64,000 bases of DNA from Nitrososphaera sp. (GCA_029263715.1 JAJUFP010000001.1:226837-290836), one strand, 5' to 3'. Shown: positions 17,441-26,728, counted from the first letter of the stretch. Notes: generated from the sequence alone by a model not told the origin. A program made the numbers and translations.

Positions 17441-18697
17441 TTACTTCCTTGAATCCTGGTACCGGAACTTGTCCAGCTTGATGAGCTGGTGGTAAGAGCC
17501 AAACTGCGAGGCATCCGCGCCATCCAGGGCAGATTCGGCCTCGCTATCCTCGTCGGCAAACACCTTTAGGAGCTTGTACGTCGTCGAGCGCTGCGCCGGG
17601 ATCCTGCCGGCAGACCGGATTAGATGCCTGATTTCCTTGGGCCTCATCAGCTGACCGTGCTGCGCGCCGGCGGCAGTAGATATGCTCTCGTTTATCAGCG
17701 TGCCGCCAAAGTCGTTTGCACCTGCTGCCAGCAATATCTGGGACATCCTGGCGCCTTCCTTTACCCAGGACACCTGCACGTTTGGTATGTGGTTGTTGAG
17801 CATCACCCTGGCCACGGCATGCATCTTTAGGACCTCGTTTCCGTCAGCGCCCGGCCTGATATTTTTGACGGTATGGTGGCTGTACATGGGCGCTTCTGTG
17901 TGCACAAAGCTGAGGGGGACAAACTCGGTAAAGCCGTGGGTCTCCTTCTGGATCTCCCGCAAAAGAGCGATGTGCTCTGCCTTGTGCCTTGAGGTCTCGA
18001 TGTGACCGTACATTATCGTTGAGGTCGTGGGTATACCAAGGCTATGCGCGTGTTTTATTATCGAGACCCACTCGTCGACTTTGATCCTGCCCGGAGAGAT
18101 GACGTTTCGAAGCGACTGGTCCAGTATCTCGGCCGCGGTTCCCGGCAGGCTTCCAATCCCTGCCTCCTTGAGCATCTTCAGGTATTCGTAGGTTGACACT
18201 TCAGACCTTACGGCGCCGTAGAGCACTTCCTCCGGTGAAAAGGCATGGACGTGCATGTCCGGCGTCTCCTTTTTGACGGCCTGCAGCAGATCCACGTAAA
18301 GGTGGCCGTCCATGTTTGGAGGCAGGCCCGCCTGGATACAAACTTCCGTTGCGCCAAGGCTGGCGGCTTCCCTGGCCCGCCTCACTATCTCCTCGGTGGG
18401 AAGAAAGTAGCCTTCCTCCTCGCGAAAATCCCGGCTGAAAGCGCAAAATCCGCACTGCTTTATGCAGACGTTTGTGAAATTGATGTTCCTGTTTACGACA
18501 TAAGTAACGATGTCGCCAACCGCCCGGCGCCGCAGCTCATCGGCCACCAGCACAAGGAGGTTCATCTCAAGACCATTGCAGTCAAACAGTTCAACGGCTT
18601 CCTGCACAGATATGTCCTTGCCGTCCAGGGCCCTGTCAAGTGCTGCAGCAATTACAGGATCTGCCTTCTTGAGAATAGAATCAAAAGCCATGGACAT
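17441..18697 (-). CDS. cofH: FO synthase subunit 2 (CofH)
   Basis: Radical SAM enzyme joining tyrosine-derived 4-hydroxybenzyl to 5-amino-6-ribitylaminouracil in the synthesis of the F420 chromophore FO. The radical-SAM cluster motif CIKQCGFC (about residues 78-85) lies after NRNINFTNVC, as in CofH. 418 aa is a slightly long member. It overlaps the 3' end of cofG by 17 nt and forms a cofG-cofH operon. The tRNA-Trp gene lies just downstream. Confidence 0.93.
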   Translation of the reverse strand: MSMAFDSILKKADPVIAAALDRALDGKDISVQEAVELFDCNGLEMNLLVLVADELRRRAVGDIVTYVVNRNINFTNVCIKQCGFCAFSRDFREEEGYFLPTEEIVRRAREAASLGATEVCIQAGLPPNMDGHLYVDLLQAVKKETPDMHVHAFSPEEVLYGAVRSEVSTYEYLKMLKEAGIGSLPGTAAEILDQSLRNVISPGRIKVDEWVSIIKHAHSLGIPTTSTIMYGHIETSRHKAEHIALLREIQKETHGFTEFVPLSFVHTEAPMYSHHTVKNIRPGADGNEVLKMHAVARVMLNNHIPNVQVSWVKEGARMSQILLAAGANDFGGTLINESISTAAGAQHGQLMRPKEIRHLIRSAGRIPAQRSTTYKLLKVFADEDSEAESALDGADASQFGSYHQLIKLDKFRYQDSRK

Positions 18698-19856
18698 AGT
18701 CCTCCCTCACCAAGCCGGATTGGTCTATAAACAAACTCGTGTACTTTTCAAGTCCTTCCGATATAAATCCACCTTTGATGAACTCTGGGTAGACAGGAAG
18801 CCTTGCCCGCAGCCTTTTTCCCCTGCTGGCAGTCACGCTTTCTACCGATTCAATAGACGGCCAGGGGAACTCGGGGTTGACGTGGTCTATGGTTACCGGC
18901 GAAATGCCGCCCCAGTCGTTGATCCCTGCATCTATGTACCTGCTGTAAATGCCGGGATTCAGGTTTGGCGGCACCTGGATGTTCATGTCGGGCATCACAA
19001 GCCTTGCCAGGGCGACTGAGCGCAAAAAGTACTCTTTTGGGGTTGATGGGAAACTGGCCATCCCCGTCTCCGGCTTTGGCTCAAAGTTCTGCAGGATGAC
19101 TTCCTGTATGTGCCCGTGTTCTTTGTGCAGATTCTTGATAACGAAAAGCGACTCAACCAATTCATCTGGAGTCTCGCCGATACCCACCAGCACTCCTGTG
19201 GTCATCGGGATGTGCAGTTCGCCGGCGCCCTGAAGGGTCTTCATCCTCACCCTTGGGTCCTTGCTTGGCGCGCCTTCGTGGGCCATACCCTTTCCCATCA
19301 ACCGCTGGCTTGATGATTCAAGCATCACGCCCATGCTCACGTTGGTGTCGCGCAGCTGCGCCATCTCCTTCTTGGTCAGGCTTCCAGCATTGGTGTGGGG
19401 CAAAAGTCCGGTTTTTTGAAGGATACGCTGGCTTAGCTCGCTTATGTATTCCACGGTTGAGCCATAGCCCAGCGTGGAAAGCCATGCCCTTGCCTGGGCG
19501 TACTTTTGCTCCGGCCGCTCTCCAGTAACGATGAGGGCCTCGGTGCACCTTGCCTTCTTGCCGGCCTCTGCTATGGCCATCACCTGGTCCGGGCCCAGCA
19601 TCGAAAGCAGCGGGTCGGCAGGCTCCTTTTTGTATGTGCAGTATGAGCAGGTGTCTCGACATAGGTTGACAAGGTTGATGAACACCTTGCGTGAATACGT
19701 GATGATCTCTGGCCTTGTAACGTCCCGCACCGACCCGGCGGCAGCTACAAGCTGGTCCGTCGGGCATTCTGCCATCAGCTGTTTGGCGTCTGAAACCGTC
19801 AGCATGCCGGGACGCTCGATGGCCCTGTTGAGCAGTTCTGGACGATTGGTTTGCAA
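18681..19856 (-). CDS. cofG: FO synthase subunit 1 (CofG)
   Basis: Radical SAM enzyme that closes the deazaflavin ring to give 7,8-didemethyl-8-hydroxy-5-deazariboflavin (FO). The motif NLCRDTCSYC (about residues 64-73) supplies the CxxxCxxC iron-sulfur ligands; MGVMLES and PNLNPGIY-type segments are typical of CofG. The protein is 391 aa, about 50 longer than many homologues because of an N-terminal helical extension. First gene of cofG-cofH; together they make FO for coenzyme F420, which thaumarchaea are known to contain. Confidence 0.93.
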   Translation of the reverse strand: MQTNRPELLNRAIERPGMLTVSDAKQLMAECPTDQLVAAAGSVRDVTRPEIITYSRKVFINLVNLCRDTCSYCTYKKEPADPLLSMLGPDQVMAIAEAGKKARCTEALIVTGERPEQKYAQARAWLSTLGYGSTVEYISELSQRILQKTGLLPHTNAGSLTKKEMAQLRDTNVSMGVMLESSSQRLMGKGMAHEGAPSKDPRVRMKTLQGAGELHIPMTTGVLVGIGETPDELVESLFVIKNLHKEHGHIQEVILQNFEPKPETGMASFPSTPKEYFLRSVALARLVMPDMNIQVPPNLNPGIYSRYIDAGINDWGGISPVTIDHVNPEFPWPSIESVESVTASRGKRLRARLPVYPEFIKGGFISEGLEKYTSLFIDQSGLVREDYVHGF

Positions 19857-19902
19857 GGCAGATCAGGTGATCCTGCTACCTGTCGAACCTTTAAACGCTG
19901 TA

Positions 19903-21105
19903 CTACGGGGTGCCCTGCTGGTTTGGACGGGCCTCCAGTGTTATGGTGAGGTGCTGGATACTTCCGTCTCTGAGGATCGTCACGTCCATGGTCTGGCCCA
20001 CTGTCTTTTCGCGCTGCAGGTAGACCAGTATGTCGTCCAGCTTCCTTATCTGGTTGCCGTCCAGTTCAAGCACGATGTCGCCGCCCAGGTTCACGTTCCT
20101 TCCATCGATCCTGGTGGGGCTGTCGCCTCCTTTCAGGCCGCCCTTCTCTGCGGGGCTTCCAGACATAACCTCGACTATCAGGACGCCTCTTGGCTCTGCA
20201 AGCCCAAGCGCCTTGGCAAGGCCGGGGGTCATGTCTGTGCCAGAGATGCCAACCCATGGATGCTTGAACGTGCCGGTGGTTATCAGCGAGGGTACGATCT
20301 TGGCTATGGTGTTTGATGGCACTGCAAAGCCGATACCTGCAAACTCGCCGGTGCTTGAGCGTATGGCTGTGTTGATGCCTATCACCTGCCCTCTTGTGTT
20401 AAGAAGCGGGCCACCCGAGTTGCCTGGGTTTATGGGGGCATCGGTCTGGATGATGTCTGGAATAAAGAACTGCAGCGGGCCGGAATCCTGCGACGGGATT
20501 AGCCTGCCCACGCCGCTGACTATTCCTGCGGTCATGGAGCTTGAAAGTCCAAAGGGGTTTCCGATGGCTGCAACCTGCTCGCCGACTCTGATCTTGGTCG
20601 AGTCTGCCAGCGGAAGGGGGGCCAGTTTTTCCTTTGGAACATCCTTGACGTACAGGACGGCAAGGTCGGTGGAGGGATCGGTTCCCAGCACAGTGGCGCG
20701 GTAGATGGTCCCATCAGCGAAGGTGACATCAAGCTCAGACTCTCCTGCGGCGACGTGGCTGTTTGTTACAATGTGACCGTTATCGTCATAAACAAAGCCG
20801 GTGCCAAGTCTGGTCTGGTCGTTTGATTCCATCGAAGTTATCTGCACCACCGACTTTTCAGTCCTGGTGTACAGGTCCGGCAGTGTAAGCTCGGATTCTG
20901 CTGCTTCAACGGTGTTGACGCGCCCCACCTGGAAGGCTTCGCTATCAACGCCTTTCCTAGAGTCAGTAACGCTGCTAGTACCGGTCAGGTCGCTGATAGA
21001 TGGGATTGTTCTATCTGTAAAATCAAAGCTGTTAAACTGCGAGTAGGCAAAAAAGACAGCAACCGCGGCTATTACAACAGACGCTGCCAAAATGGCCTTT
21101 TTCAA
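19903..21105 (-). CDS. Membrane-anchored HtrA/Deg-type serine protease with PDZ domain
   Basis: A 400-residue trypsin-like protease acting outside the membrane on misfolded proteins. An N-terminal hydrophobic segment (residues 4-22) is a signal anchor. The catalytic triad is visible: His117 (TNSHVAAG), Asp147 (STDLAVL) and Ser230 (GNSGGPL). A PDZ domain covers about residues 295-390 (HPWVGISG... GGDIVLELDGN). The start is TTG at 21105. It stands alone between the F420 genes and a glycosyltransferase. A stand-alone PDZ protein at 50613-51053 resembles its C-terminal domain. Confidence 0.92.
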   Translation of the reverse strand: MKKAILAASVVIAAVAVFFAYSQFNSFDFTDRTIPSISDLTGTSSVTDSRKGVDSEAFQVGRVNTVEAAESELTLPDLYTRTEKSVVQITSMESNDQTRLGTGFVYDDNGHIVTNSHVAAGESELDVTFADGTIYRATVLGTDPSTDLAVLYVKDVPKEKLAPLPLADSTKIRVGEQVAAIGNPFGLSSSMTAGIVSGVGRLIPSQDSGPLQFFIPDIIQTDAPINPGNSGGPLLNTRGQVIGINTAIRSSTGEFAGIGFAVPSNTIAKIVPSLITTGTFKHPWVGISGTDMTPGLAKALGLAEPRGVLIVEVMSGSPAEKGGLKGGDSPTRIDGRNVNLGGDIVLELDGNQIRKLDDILVYLQREKTVGQTMDVTILRDGSIQHLTITLEARPNQQGTP

Positions 21106-21189
21106 TTCAATAAAAGTTGCCCTTTTCTTCTAATAATTCTTTTGCCAAATCTTGTCCAACTGATCTGCAAGATGCCGGAAAACGCTTGT

Positions 21190-22404
21190 TCAGCGCAAGA
21201 AATGCTGCTTTTCATTGACAGTGTACTGCCGGTCACGCCAGTTGACAGCATCCTTCTTTCTGGCGTTTACTATAGCCGAGAGAAACCCAAAAGAGATGAG
21301 CGCGCCGCTCAACGGTGAGCCAAGGGCGTAGGCCGGACTCTCAAATACGCCCAGCTTGCACTGTACCGCGGTCGTGATGACCAGCAGTGTAACGGTCAGG
21401 ATGTTGACGGCAAGCAAAATCTGGACTGCAAGCCCGGATGCCAGCAGATACGCTGGTATGGAAAATGCGGAAAAGGCAAATGGTGCAAACAAGATGAAAA
21501 ATACTGCCGCCGCCATAAGGTGCGCACCGGCCCTGTTCTGGTGGTAGAGCGGGACGACTAGCCTTCTCAATCCATGCCAAAGGGTTGGCAAGTCCCTGGC
21601 CCAGACCGCGTCCACCTTTTCCTCTCCACGGAACATCTTCATCTTGAACTTGCCTTCCTTTACCCTGCTTCCAAGGGCGCCGTCCTCGACCAGTTCGTGG
21701 CGCACACCCTCGTGCGTTCCAACTACCTTGTATGTCTCTTTGGTGATGAAAAAGAAACTTCCAAAAAAGTACCCTGTCTTTGTTTTCGGATCGTTGACCC
21801 GCAGCGGGGAAAAGCGCGTGTGCAAAAACGTGGACAGCGAAGGCAGGGTTATCCTTGTCCAAAAGTCGTTGCAGATCAGCCTTGGTATTGCAGTCAGGGC
21901 GTCCAGATTCTCGGATACCATGTGGCTGACGGCAGAAGACATGGTGTCCGGTGCATGCACGGTGTCTGCATCGGTGAAAAACAGCAGGTCGCCGGAAGAT
22001 TTTTGGTAACCCTGAAAGCAGGCCCAGTTCTTGCCAGCCCAGCCGTCTGGTTTTGGCGGAGCGCTTACGTAAACCACCCTTCTGTCTTTTGCAGCATACT
22101 CTTGCATTATGTGGCCTGTCCTGTCATTTGACGAGTCGTTGATTGCGACGATCTCAAAATCCGGATAATCCTGGGCCAGCAGGCTGTCAAGGCATCTTGA
22201 GATATAGTTTTCCTCGTTTCTTGCTGGCAGGATAACGCTGACCTTTGGGTGTCTGCCTGCTGATTTGTTTGAACCTAACCGCGGCGCAAGTTTAAACGAC
22301 TTGATCATGTATGAAAGAAAGTATACCCAGATACCAAAAACCCCTACCAGTACTGCGGCCAGTACTAGGCTGGCAATTGCGATGATCGTATTGATGGGGT
22401 CCAT
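21190..22404 (-). CDS. Membrane family 2 glycosyltransferase
   Basis: A 404-aa processive-type glycosyltransferase with an N-terminal membrane helix (about 8-33), a GT-A catalytic domain starting PKVSVILPARNEE (53-65), the DxD metal site at 145-147 (FFTDADT), and two or more C-terminal membrane helices (about 300-385). It resembles HpnB/CrtQ-like enzymes that modify lipids or carotenoids, so a lipid acceptor is likely but unproven. It follows the SRPBCC gene by 5 nt and is probably co-transcribed with it and with cbtBA. Confidence 0.85.
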   Translation of the reverse strand: MDPINTIIAIASLVLAAVLVGVFGIWVYFLSYMIKSFKLAPRLGSNKSAGRHPKVSVILPARNEENYISRCLDSLLAQDYPDFEIVAINDSSNDRTGHIMQEYAAKDRRVVYVSAPPKPDGWAGKNWACFQGYQKSSGDLLFFTDADTVHAPDTMSSAVSHMVSENLDALTAIPRLICNDFWTRITLPSLSTFLHTRFSPLRVNDPKTKTGYFFGSFFFITKETYKVVGTHEGVRHELVEDGALGSRVKEGKFKMKMFRGEEKVDAVWARDLPTLWHGLRRLVVPLYHQNRAGAHLMAAAVFFILFAPFAFSAFSIPAYLLASGLAVQILLAVNILTVTLLVITTAVQCKLGVFESPAYALGSPLSGALISFGFLSAIVNARKKDAVNWRDRQYTVNEKQHFLR

Positions 22405-22409
22405 TGTAA

Positions 22410-22823
22410 CTATTCTACTGCTTGGGCTATTCTATCTAAGGCCTGCTCGGTTCCCTCAGCTATGTGCTTTTTGACCATGCCGGTAAACATTCCAAACATC
22501 CCTGATAGCTTGATGTCCCATACCACATCAACGCGGGTCTTGTCGCCAGCTGCGTTGACGGTGACTGTCTTTGTGCCGGTAAGCGGCCCCTTTGTTATTC
22601 TGACCTCAATAGCCTGCTTGGGATTCAGGGTCACGGTCTGAAGGGTCTTGGAATCCTTGAACGCTATTACCACCTCGCGCTCAATGACGTTGCCGTTTTT
22701 GCTGATGTTTCTGACGGATTTTGTCCCATGCCAGTACTTGGACTCGTTGTCAACATCAGAAACGATGTCCCAGACCCTGTCAAGAGGGGCGGCCATCTCC
22801 CTGCTGGTGCTGATTGTGACCAT
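22410..22823 (-). CDS. SRPBCC (START/polyketide cyclase-like) protein
   Basis: A 137-residue helix-grip protein: REMAAPLDRVWDIVSDVDNE opens the domain and the long C-terminal helix ends in AEGTEQALDRIAQAVE. Such proteins bind hydrophobic ligands or assist in lipid/aromatic metabolism. Position directly before the glycosyltransferase gene suggests a shared lipid-related task. Ligand unknown. Confidence 0.85.
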   Translation of the reverse strand: MVTISTSREMAAPLDRVWDIVSDVDNESKYWHGTKSVRNISKNGNVIEREVVIAFKDSKTLQTVTLNPKQAIEVRITKGPLTGTKTVTVNAAGDKTRVDVVWDIKLSGMFGMFTGMVKKHIAEGTEQALDRIAQAVE

Positions 22824-22862
22824 GCCTCAAGCTATGGCGGATGGTGATATATTTGATGATGT

Positions 22863-23585
22863 CTAGATCGTCCTTATTCTGGTTGTTTCATGCGGCTTGA
22901 GTCTGTCCCAGAATGCGCCCAGTATTAGACCCATGATTACCCAGAAGACAGTCATGGTGGCCGCGCTTGCAACTCTAAAGCTTATCACCAGATCCATGGG
23001 TGCAGATATGGTGTCGGGGTTTGGTGGGAGTGCCAGAAAGGCGGCAATGACTGCAGTGGCGTATATTGCAGGTGCGATGAACTTTCTTGATTCTGATTTC
23101 ATCCTGCGGTAGACGAATCCTGCTCCAAGGGCTGCCATGCCAGAGATTGCTAGCATTGCCACGTACAGGGCCTGCCTGTAGTAGATGGTTTCTGGGTTTC
23201 CAACAGCCGGTGGGTTGGCCGGATACTTTAGCGCAACTACGAGGTAAAGCACGAACCACATGATGCCTGCCAGCACCAGCGCCTTTTTGGTGTTGTTTTG
23301 TCCCGGCATCATGTTTCTTGCATACGCAAACACCAGGCCAAACAAGGCGCCGTACGACAGGCCAAGAACTGCTCCGCCTGCTATGCTTCCGCCCTTCTGC
23401 CAGAGCCGGTAAGCAGCAATTTCATTGGGGTTGATTATCTCGCCTTCAGCGGCTGCCTTCTGGTTTTCCAGATCTATTGCCTTTTCAAGAAAAGGTTCAA
23501 CAACACCCTGATTGATGAGTGCAAGAATCGTGCCGGCAATCGCACCGGAGCAAAGAACAATTGCAATAAAAGTAAGAGTTTTCAT
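22863..23585 (-). CDS. cbtA: Predicted cobalt transporter subunit CbtA
   Basis: A 240-aa integral membrane protein with five to six hydrophobic segments (about 4-24, 68-90, 100-118, 140-158, 170-188, 205-225) matching CbtA, the large subunit of the bioinformatically defined cobalt (B12-linked) transporter. The RLWQKGGSIAGGAVLGLSYG stretch is typical. It lies 13 bp after cbtB in the same direction. Thaumarchaea make cobalamin, so cobalt uptake fits. Transport has been inferred in the family mainly from riboswitch context. Confidence 0.88.
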   Translation of the reverse strand: MKTLTFIAIVLCSGAIAGTILALINQGVVEPFLEKAIDLENQKAAAEGEIINPNEIAAYRLWQKGGSIAGGAVLGLSYGALFGLVFAYARNMMPGQNNTKKALVLAGIMWFVLYLVVALKYPANPPAVGNPETIYYRQALYVAMLAISGMAALGAGFVYRRMKSESRKFIAPAIYATAVIAAFLALPPNPDTISAPMDLVISFRVASAATMTVFWVIMGLILGAFWDRLKPHETTRIRTI

Positions 23586-23598
23586 GCCCAGTTCAGCG

Positions 23599-23814
23599 TT
23601 AGTGGCATGCGAATCCAGCGGCGTGCCTCATGTCATGGTAGAATTCGTGCATCCACATATCGCCGTAGGCCTGGTCTCCCTGAGCCACGCTAAAGAGGTG
23701 GCCTTGGTCAAAACCCATCATAAAGATGCCGAATACCAGCACGCCAAGCAAGACGCCAACAGCTATCTTTGGTACGCCTTGGGCTGCCCTTGTGATCTGT
23801 TCAGCAAACGACAT
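23599..23814 (-). CDS. cbtB: Predicted cobalt transporter subunit CbtB
   Basis: A 71-aa protein with one membrane helix (about 15-34) and a His-rich C-terminus (HEFYHDMRH), the hallmark of CbtB metal-binding tails. The longer in-frame ORF to 24183 is rejected: TTTATATAAC at about 23838-23849 (reverse) is a clear TATA box placing transcription start at the ATG at 23814 (leaderless). Partner of cbtA. Confidence 0.85.
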   Translation of the reverse strand: MSFAEQITRAAQGVPKIAVGVLLGVLVFGIFMMGFDQGHLFSVAQGDQAYGDMWMHEFYHDMRHAAGFACH

Positions 23815-23857
23815 GCTTTTCGAGTGCAAGGCGGTGTTATATAAATAATAGGCTAGT

Positions 23858-24571
23858 TTGTCCAACCTGGATGGTTTATCCAACTCCCGTACAACGAATA
23901 AATCGTTGTTCAACCATCCGCCATCCGTGCACACATACGTCAAGACCCTGACAAAGGTTGCCACCCGATACGCGCCCAGCCGGCTGCTTTCGTTTAACGC
24001 GGTGCATGTATTCGTTGCAATGCAGCTGATGCAAAGCCGCGGGCATGCCAGCAGAAGCGTCCTTTGCAAGGAACTGGGGCTGGGCGAAGGCGCAGTCAAG
24101 ACGCTGGTCAAGCACATGAAGATGCACGGTCTGGTAGAGACGTCAAACGGCGGCACCCGGATGACTTTTAAGGGAAAGGGCATTTACGATGACCTTGCTT
24201 CCTCAATCCCGTCGGAGATGAGCCTGCCAAGATCATCTGTTGCCCTTGGCAGGTACAATTACGCCGTGCTTTTACACGAGTTTGGCTTTGCAATCAAATC
24301 AGGCATAGAACAACGGGATGCTGCAATAAAGATGGGCGCGATAGGCGCAACAACCCTGCTTTTCAAGGACGGAAGATTTGTTATGCCCAACAGCAACCAG
24401 GATTCACTGAAAAAAGAACAGGACCTACGAAGAGAGTTGATTGAAAAATTGGATCCAAAGGAAGGCGATGCAGTGATCATAGGGAGCGCGGAAAATGATG
24501 TCAAGACTGCAGAACTGGCTGCAAAAAACGCTGCACTTGCCACGATAATCGACCATGAAAAGCACGACTAG
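23858..24571 (+). CDS. DUF4443-type winged-helix regulator
   Basis: A 237-aa protein with an N-terminal HTH (about residues 45-95; SVLCKELGLGEGAVKTLVKH is the recognition unit) and a C-terminal domain with LGRYNYAVLL and MGAIGATTLLFKDGRFVMP, matching the archaeal DUF4443 regulators. The start is uncertain: TTG 23858 and an in-frame GTG about 75 nt later are both possible. It is divergent from cbtB with about 45 bp between starts, so it may control cobalt uptake in response to a metal or cobalamin signal (inference from context). Confidence 0.8.
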   Translation: MSNLDGLSNSRTTNKSLFNHPPSVHTYVKTLTKVATRYAPSRLLSFNAVHVFVAMQLMQSRGHASRSVLCKELGLGEGAVKTLVKHMKMHGLVETSNGGTRMTFKGKGIYDDLASSIPSEMSLPRSSVALGRYNYAVLLHEFGFAIKSGIEQRDAAIKMGAIGATTLLFKDGRFVMPNSNQDSLKKEQDLRRELIEKLDPKEGDAVIIGSAENDVKTAELAAKNAALATIIDHEKHD

Positions 24572-24741
24572 TTGTTGAAGCCTTGAATTCGACAGTGCGG
24601 ACAGTTTTTCATGCCCATAATCTTTATACTGGTCAAAACAAGCAATAATGTCGGCGCCGTGTACCGTACAGAGAGTTATCCAGCCTTTGCATTAGCGGGT
24701 CCATTGCATAAATCGCCATCTTTCTGGCAGGAGAAAACAGC

Positions 24742-25446
24742 GTGATCTCTCCTACCATGGATCTGAAGCAGATCCAGACAAGGGCTGATCAAACCCTGGA
24801 AAAAGGAGTCCAGATAGACCTGTCGACTTCGATGTGCAAAAGATACCTGCGAAGGCATGCGAACCAGAAAACAAGCGTTGTGGTGCTTTACGTTGACATC
24901 GATGGGTCTACCCAGATGACGCTGTCAGTTTCATCGACAAACCTGGCCAGAATCCTCCAGCTCTTCTCCCAAGAGATGAGCCTGGTGGTTGCCAACTACG
25001 GTGGTTACGTCTTAAAGTATGTTGGCGATGCCGTGATATCCTTGTTTCCGGCAGAGCATGACAAAAAACAGGCATGCACACAGGCCCTTGAATGTGGCAA
25101 AATGATGCTTGACGTTATCAGCAAATGTATCAACCCTGCCCTGGCGTCACGCGGCCTGCCAGAGCTCCGGGTCAAGATCTCCCTTGATTGCGGCGATGTT
25201 CTAGTGATACTTTACGGCAAGAGCCTTGAAAACGCCCACATCGACGTGGTGGGCTCAAGTATAAGCATGGCGGCCAAAATGCTTGCCATTGTTCCGACAG
25301 GCAGGATAATCATGGGTCAATCGGTCAGGGACAACCTTCCTGAGCATGTATCAAGGACCTTTGTAAAGTTTGACGTCGACGAGTCCATGTGGTCATACGT
25401 AGACCAGAACAAAAAACGGTACAGCCTTTACCTGACTCTTCCATGA
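24742..25446 (+). CDS. Class III adenylate/guanylate cyclase-like protein
   Basis: A 234-residue protein consisting mainly of a class III nucleotidyl cyclase homology domain. Metal-binding Asp52 and Asp54 (YVDIDGS) and Asp96 (KYVGDAVISLF) are present, with the glycine-rich turn of the fold. The SSISMAAKM region holds the transition-state Asn/Arg positions in real cyclases; here the usual N...R pair is replaced, so catalytic competence is uncertain. No sensor domain is attached. Start GTG 24742 or ATG 24757; a TATA-like CTTTATAC is at about 24621-24630. Confidence 0.8.
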   Translation: MISPTMDLKQIQTRADQTLEKGVQIDLSTSMCKRYLRRHANQKTSVVVLYVDIDGSTQMTLSVSSTNLARILQLFSQEMSLVVANYGGYVLKYVGDAVISLFPAEHDKKQACTQALECGKMMLDVISKCINPALASRGLPELRVKISLDCGDVLVILYGKSLENAHIDVVGSSISMAAKMLAIVPTGRIIMGQSVRDNLPEHVSRTFVKFDVDESMWSYVDQNKKRYSLYLTLP

Positions 25447-25489
25447 TCGTGCAACTTTATAACTGCGACCCGTCATTGACTATTGAACC

Positions 25490-26347
25490 ATGGCTCCCAA
25501 AAAGGGGAAAGGCGTTGATCATAGTTCCATAATAGATCATACGGCAGAAGATGATCACGCGCTGATATCGCCGCTCAGCTCTTCAAAAATAGTCCTGAAG
25601 AACCCTTTCGTGGTGGCCGGCTTTCCAGACAACAGTATGGTTGGTTCTATTTGCATAAACCACCTAATCGAGCAGTTGCACCTGCACCAGATTGCCTTTG
25701 TTGACTCTCAGTACATAATGGCTAGCGCTTTGTTCATTGGCAGGAAACTTCGCCATCCTTTCAGGATATACGCCAACGACCAGGGAAACGTCTGCGCCCT
25801 GATATGCGAAGTTCCCATCCTGGCAAGGGGCATACGCTCCATAGTAAACACTATTGTTGACTGGCTTGTCCAGTTCAACGCCTCCGATCTGACGGTGATG
25901 GGTGGAATACTGCCAACAAATGTTAGCCCGTCTTTCATAAAGTCCCGAAGTGCGCTGGTCCTACAGGATGAAGATAATGCTGGCGCCGAATCTGTGGCAG
26001 AGCAAAAGCCGGTCGACGAAAAACAAGGCAAGGTTGTGGTGCCAACCACGGCCTTCGTGGTGGGCATCGGCGGGGCGCTGCTGGCCTCATGTGCTGCAAA
26101 CAAGATAAAATGCAGGGGCATGTTTATCCCCTCTGTTGGGGCAGCGCCGGACCCCGGCGGGGCGGCCATACTGCTTGAGGCACTTTCAGATATAGTTCCA
26201 AATCTCAAGACGGATACAAAGCCCCTCAAAGCGGAAGCAGAGATGATAAGGCGACAGCTGGAAGAACTCTTAAAGATGCAACAAAAAGCCATGGAAGAGT
26301 ACGAGCAACCAACAGTGCGCCCGGAAACAGAAAGGATATACAAATAA
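25490..26347 (+). CDS. PAC2-family protein (proteasome assembly chaperone-like)
   Basis: A 285-aa archaeal PAC2 protein: LKNPFVVAGFPDNSMVGSI opens the domain, TVMGGILPTN sits in the middle and an FIPSVGAAPDPGGAAILLEAL stretch near residue 225 is the family signature. A Lys/Glu-rich coiled tail closes it. Archaeal PAC2 proteins are homologues of eukaryotic proteasome-assembly chaperones. It lies 43 bp after the cyclase gene; TTTATAA at about 25455 may be its own promoter. Confidence 0.88.
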   Translation: MAPKKGKGVDHSSIIDHTAEDDHALISPLSSSKIVLKNPFVVAGFPDNSMVGSICINHLIEQLHLHQIAFVDSQYIMASALFIGRKLRHPFRIYANDQGNVCALICEVPILARGIRSIVNTIVDWLVQFNASDLTVMGGILPTNVSPSFIKSRSALVLQDEDNAGAESVAEQKPVDEKQGKVVVPTTAFVVGIGGALLASCAANKIKCRGMFIPSVGAAPDPGGAAILLEALSDIVPNLKTDTKPLKAEAEMIRRQLEELLKMQQKAMEEYEQPTVRPETERIYK

Positions 26348-26348
26348 T

Positions 26349-26693
26349 CTAGAGGGCCTTGTCTCCCTTCTCTTTCGTGCCGATGTCGTAGGCTTCAGCA
26401 ACATCATAGACAAATATCTTGCCGATGGCCGAAGAGCCGTTGCCAAACATCTTGAGCACGTCGTCGATTATGTCCTTGGCAACTGAATCCGGAACAAGCA
26501 CTTCGATTTTTGTGCGGTAGCCGAACTCTGGCACATAAGTCATCACTCCCCTGCCTATAGCCACTGCTTCATGCTTGGCTTTGCCCCTTCCCTTGATGTC
26601 GTAAAAGGACATGCCTCCTACCTTGTGCTTGTGCAGAAGGTTGTTTACCTCCACCATGTGTTCGTGCGGGATGATTATGTCAAGCCTCTTCAT
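26349..26693 (-). CDS. PII-family signalling protein
   Basis: A 114-aa GlnB/GlnK-like trimer protein: MKRLDIIIPHEHMVEVNNLL is the first strand-helix, the T-loop follows GRGKAKHEA, and EVLVPDSVAKDII with GSSAIGKIFVYDV gives the ATP-binding half. The T-loop has no clear equivalent of the uridylylated Tyr51. Here it is not next to amtB. Its promoter has a TATA-like TTTATTATTG at about 26713-26722 with the TGCA palindrome (26729-26742) immediately upstream, tying a PII protein to the stress regulon. It converges on the PAC2 gene with 1 bp between stops. Confidence 0.9.
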   Translation of the reverse strand: MKRLDIIIPHEHMVEVNNLLHKHKVGGMSFYDIKGRGKAKHEAVAIGRGVMTYVPEFGYRTKIEVLVPDSVAKDIIDDVLKMFGNGSSAIGKIFVYDVAEAYDIGTKEKGDKAL

Positions 26694-26728
26694 ATCCGGA
26701 TGTGGATTTTAGACAATAATAAACGGCG

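Noticed and set aside
23599-24183. 194-aa reading of cbtB
   Set aside because: The first 120 residues run antisense through the divergent regulator and across a clear TATA box; only the last 71 codons match CbtB.
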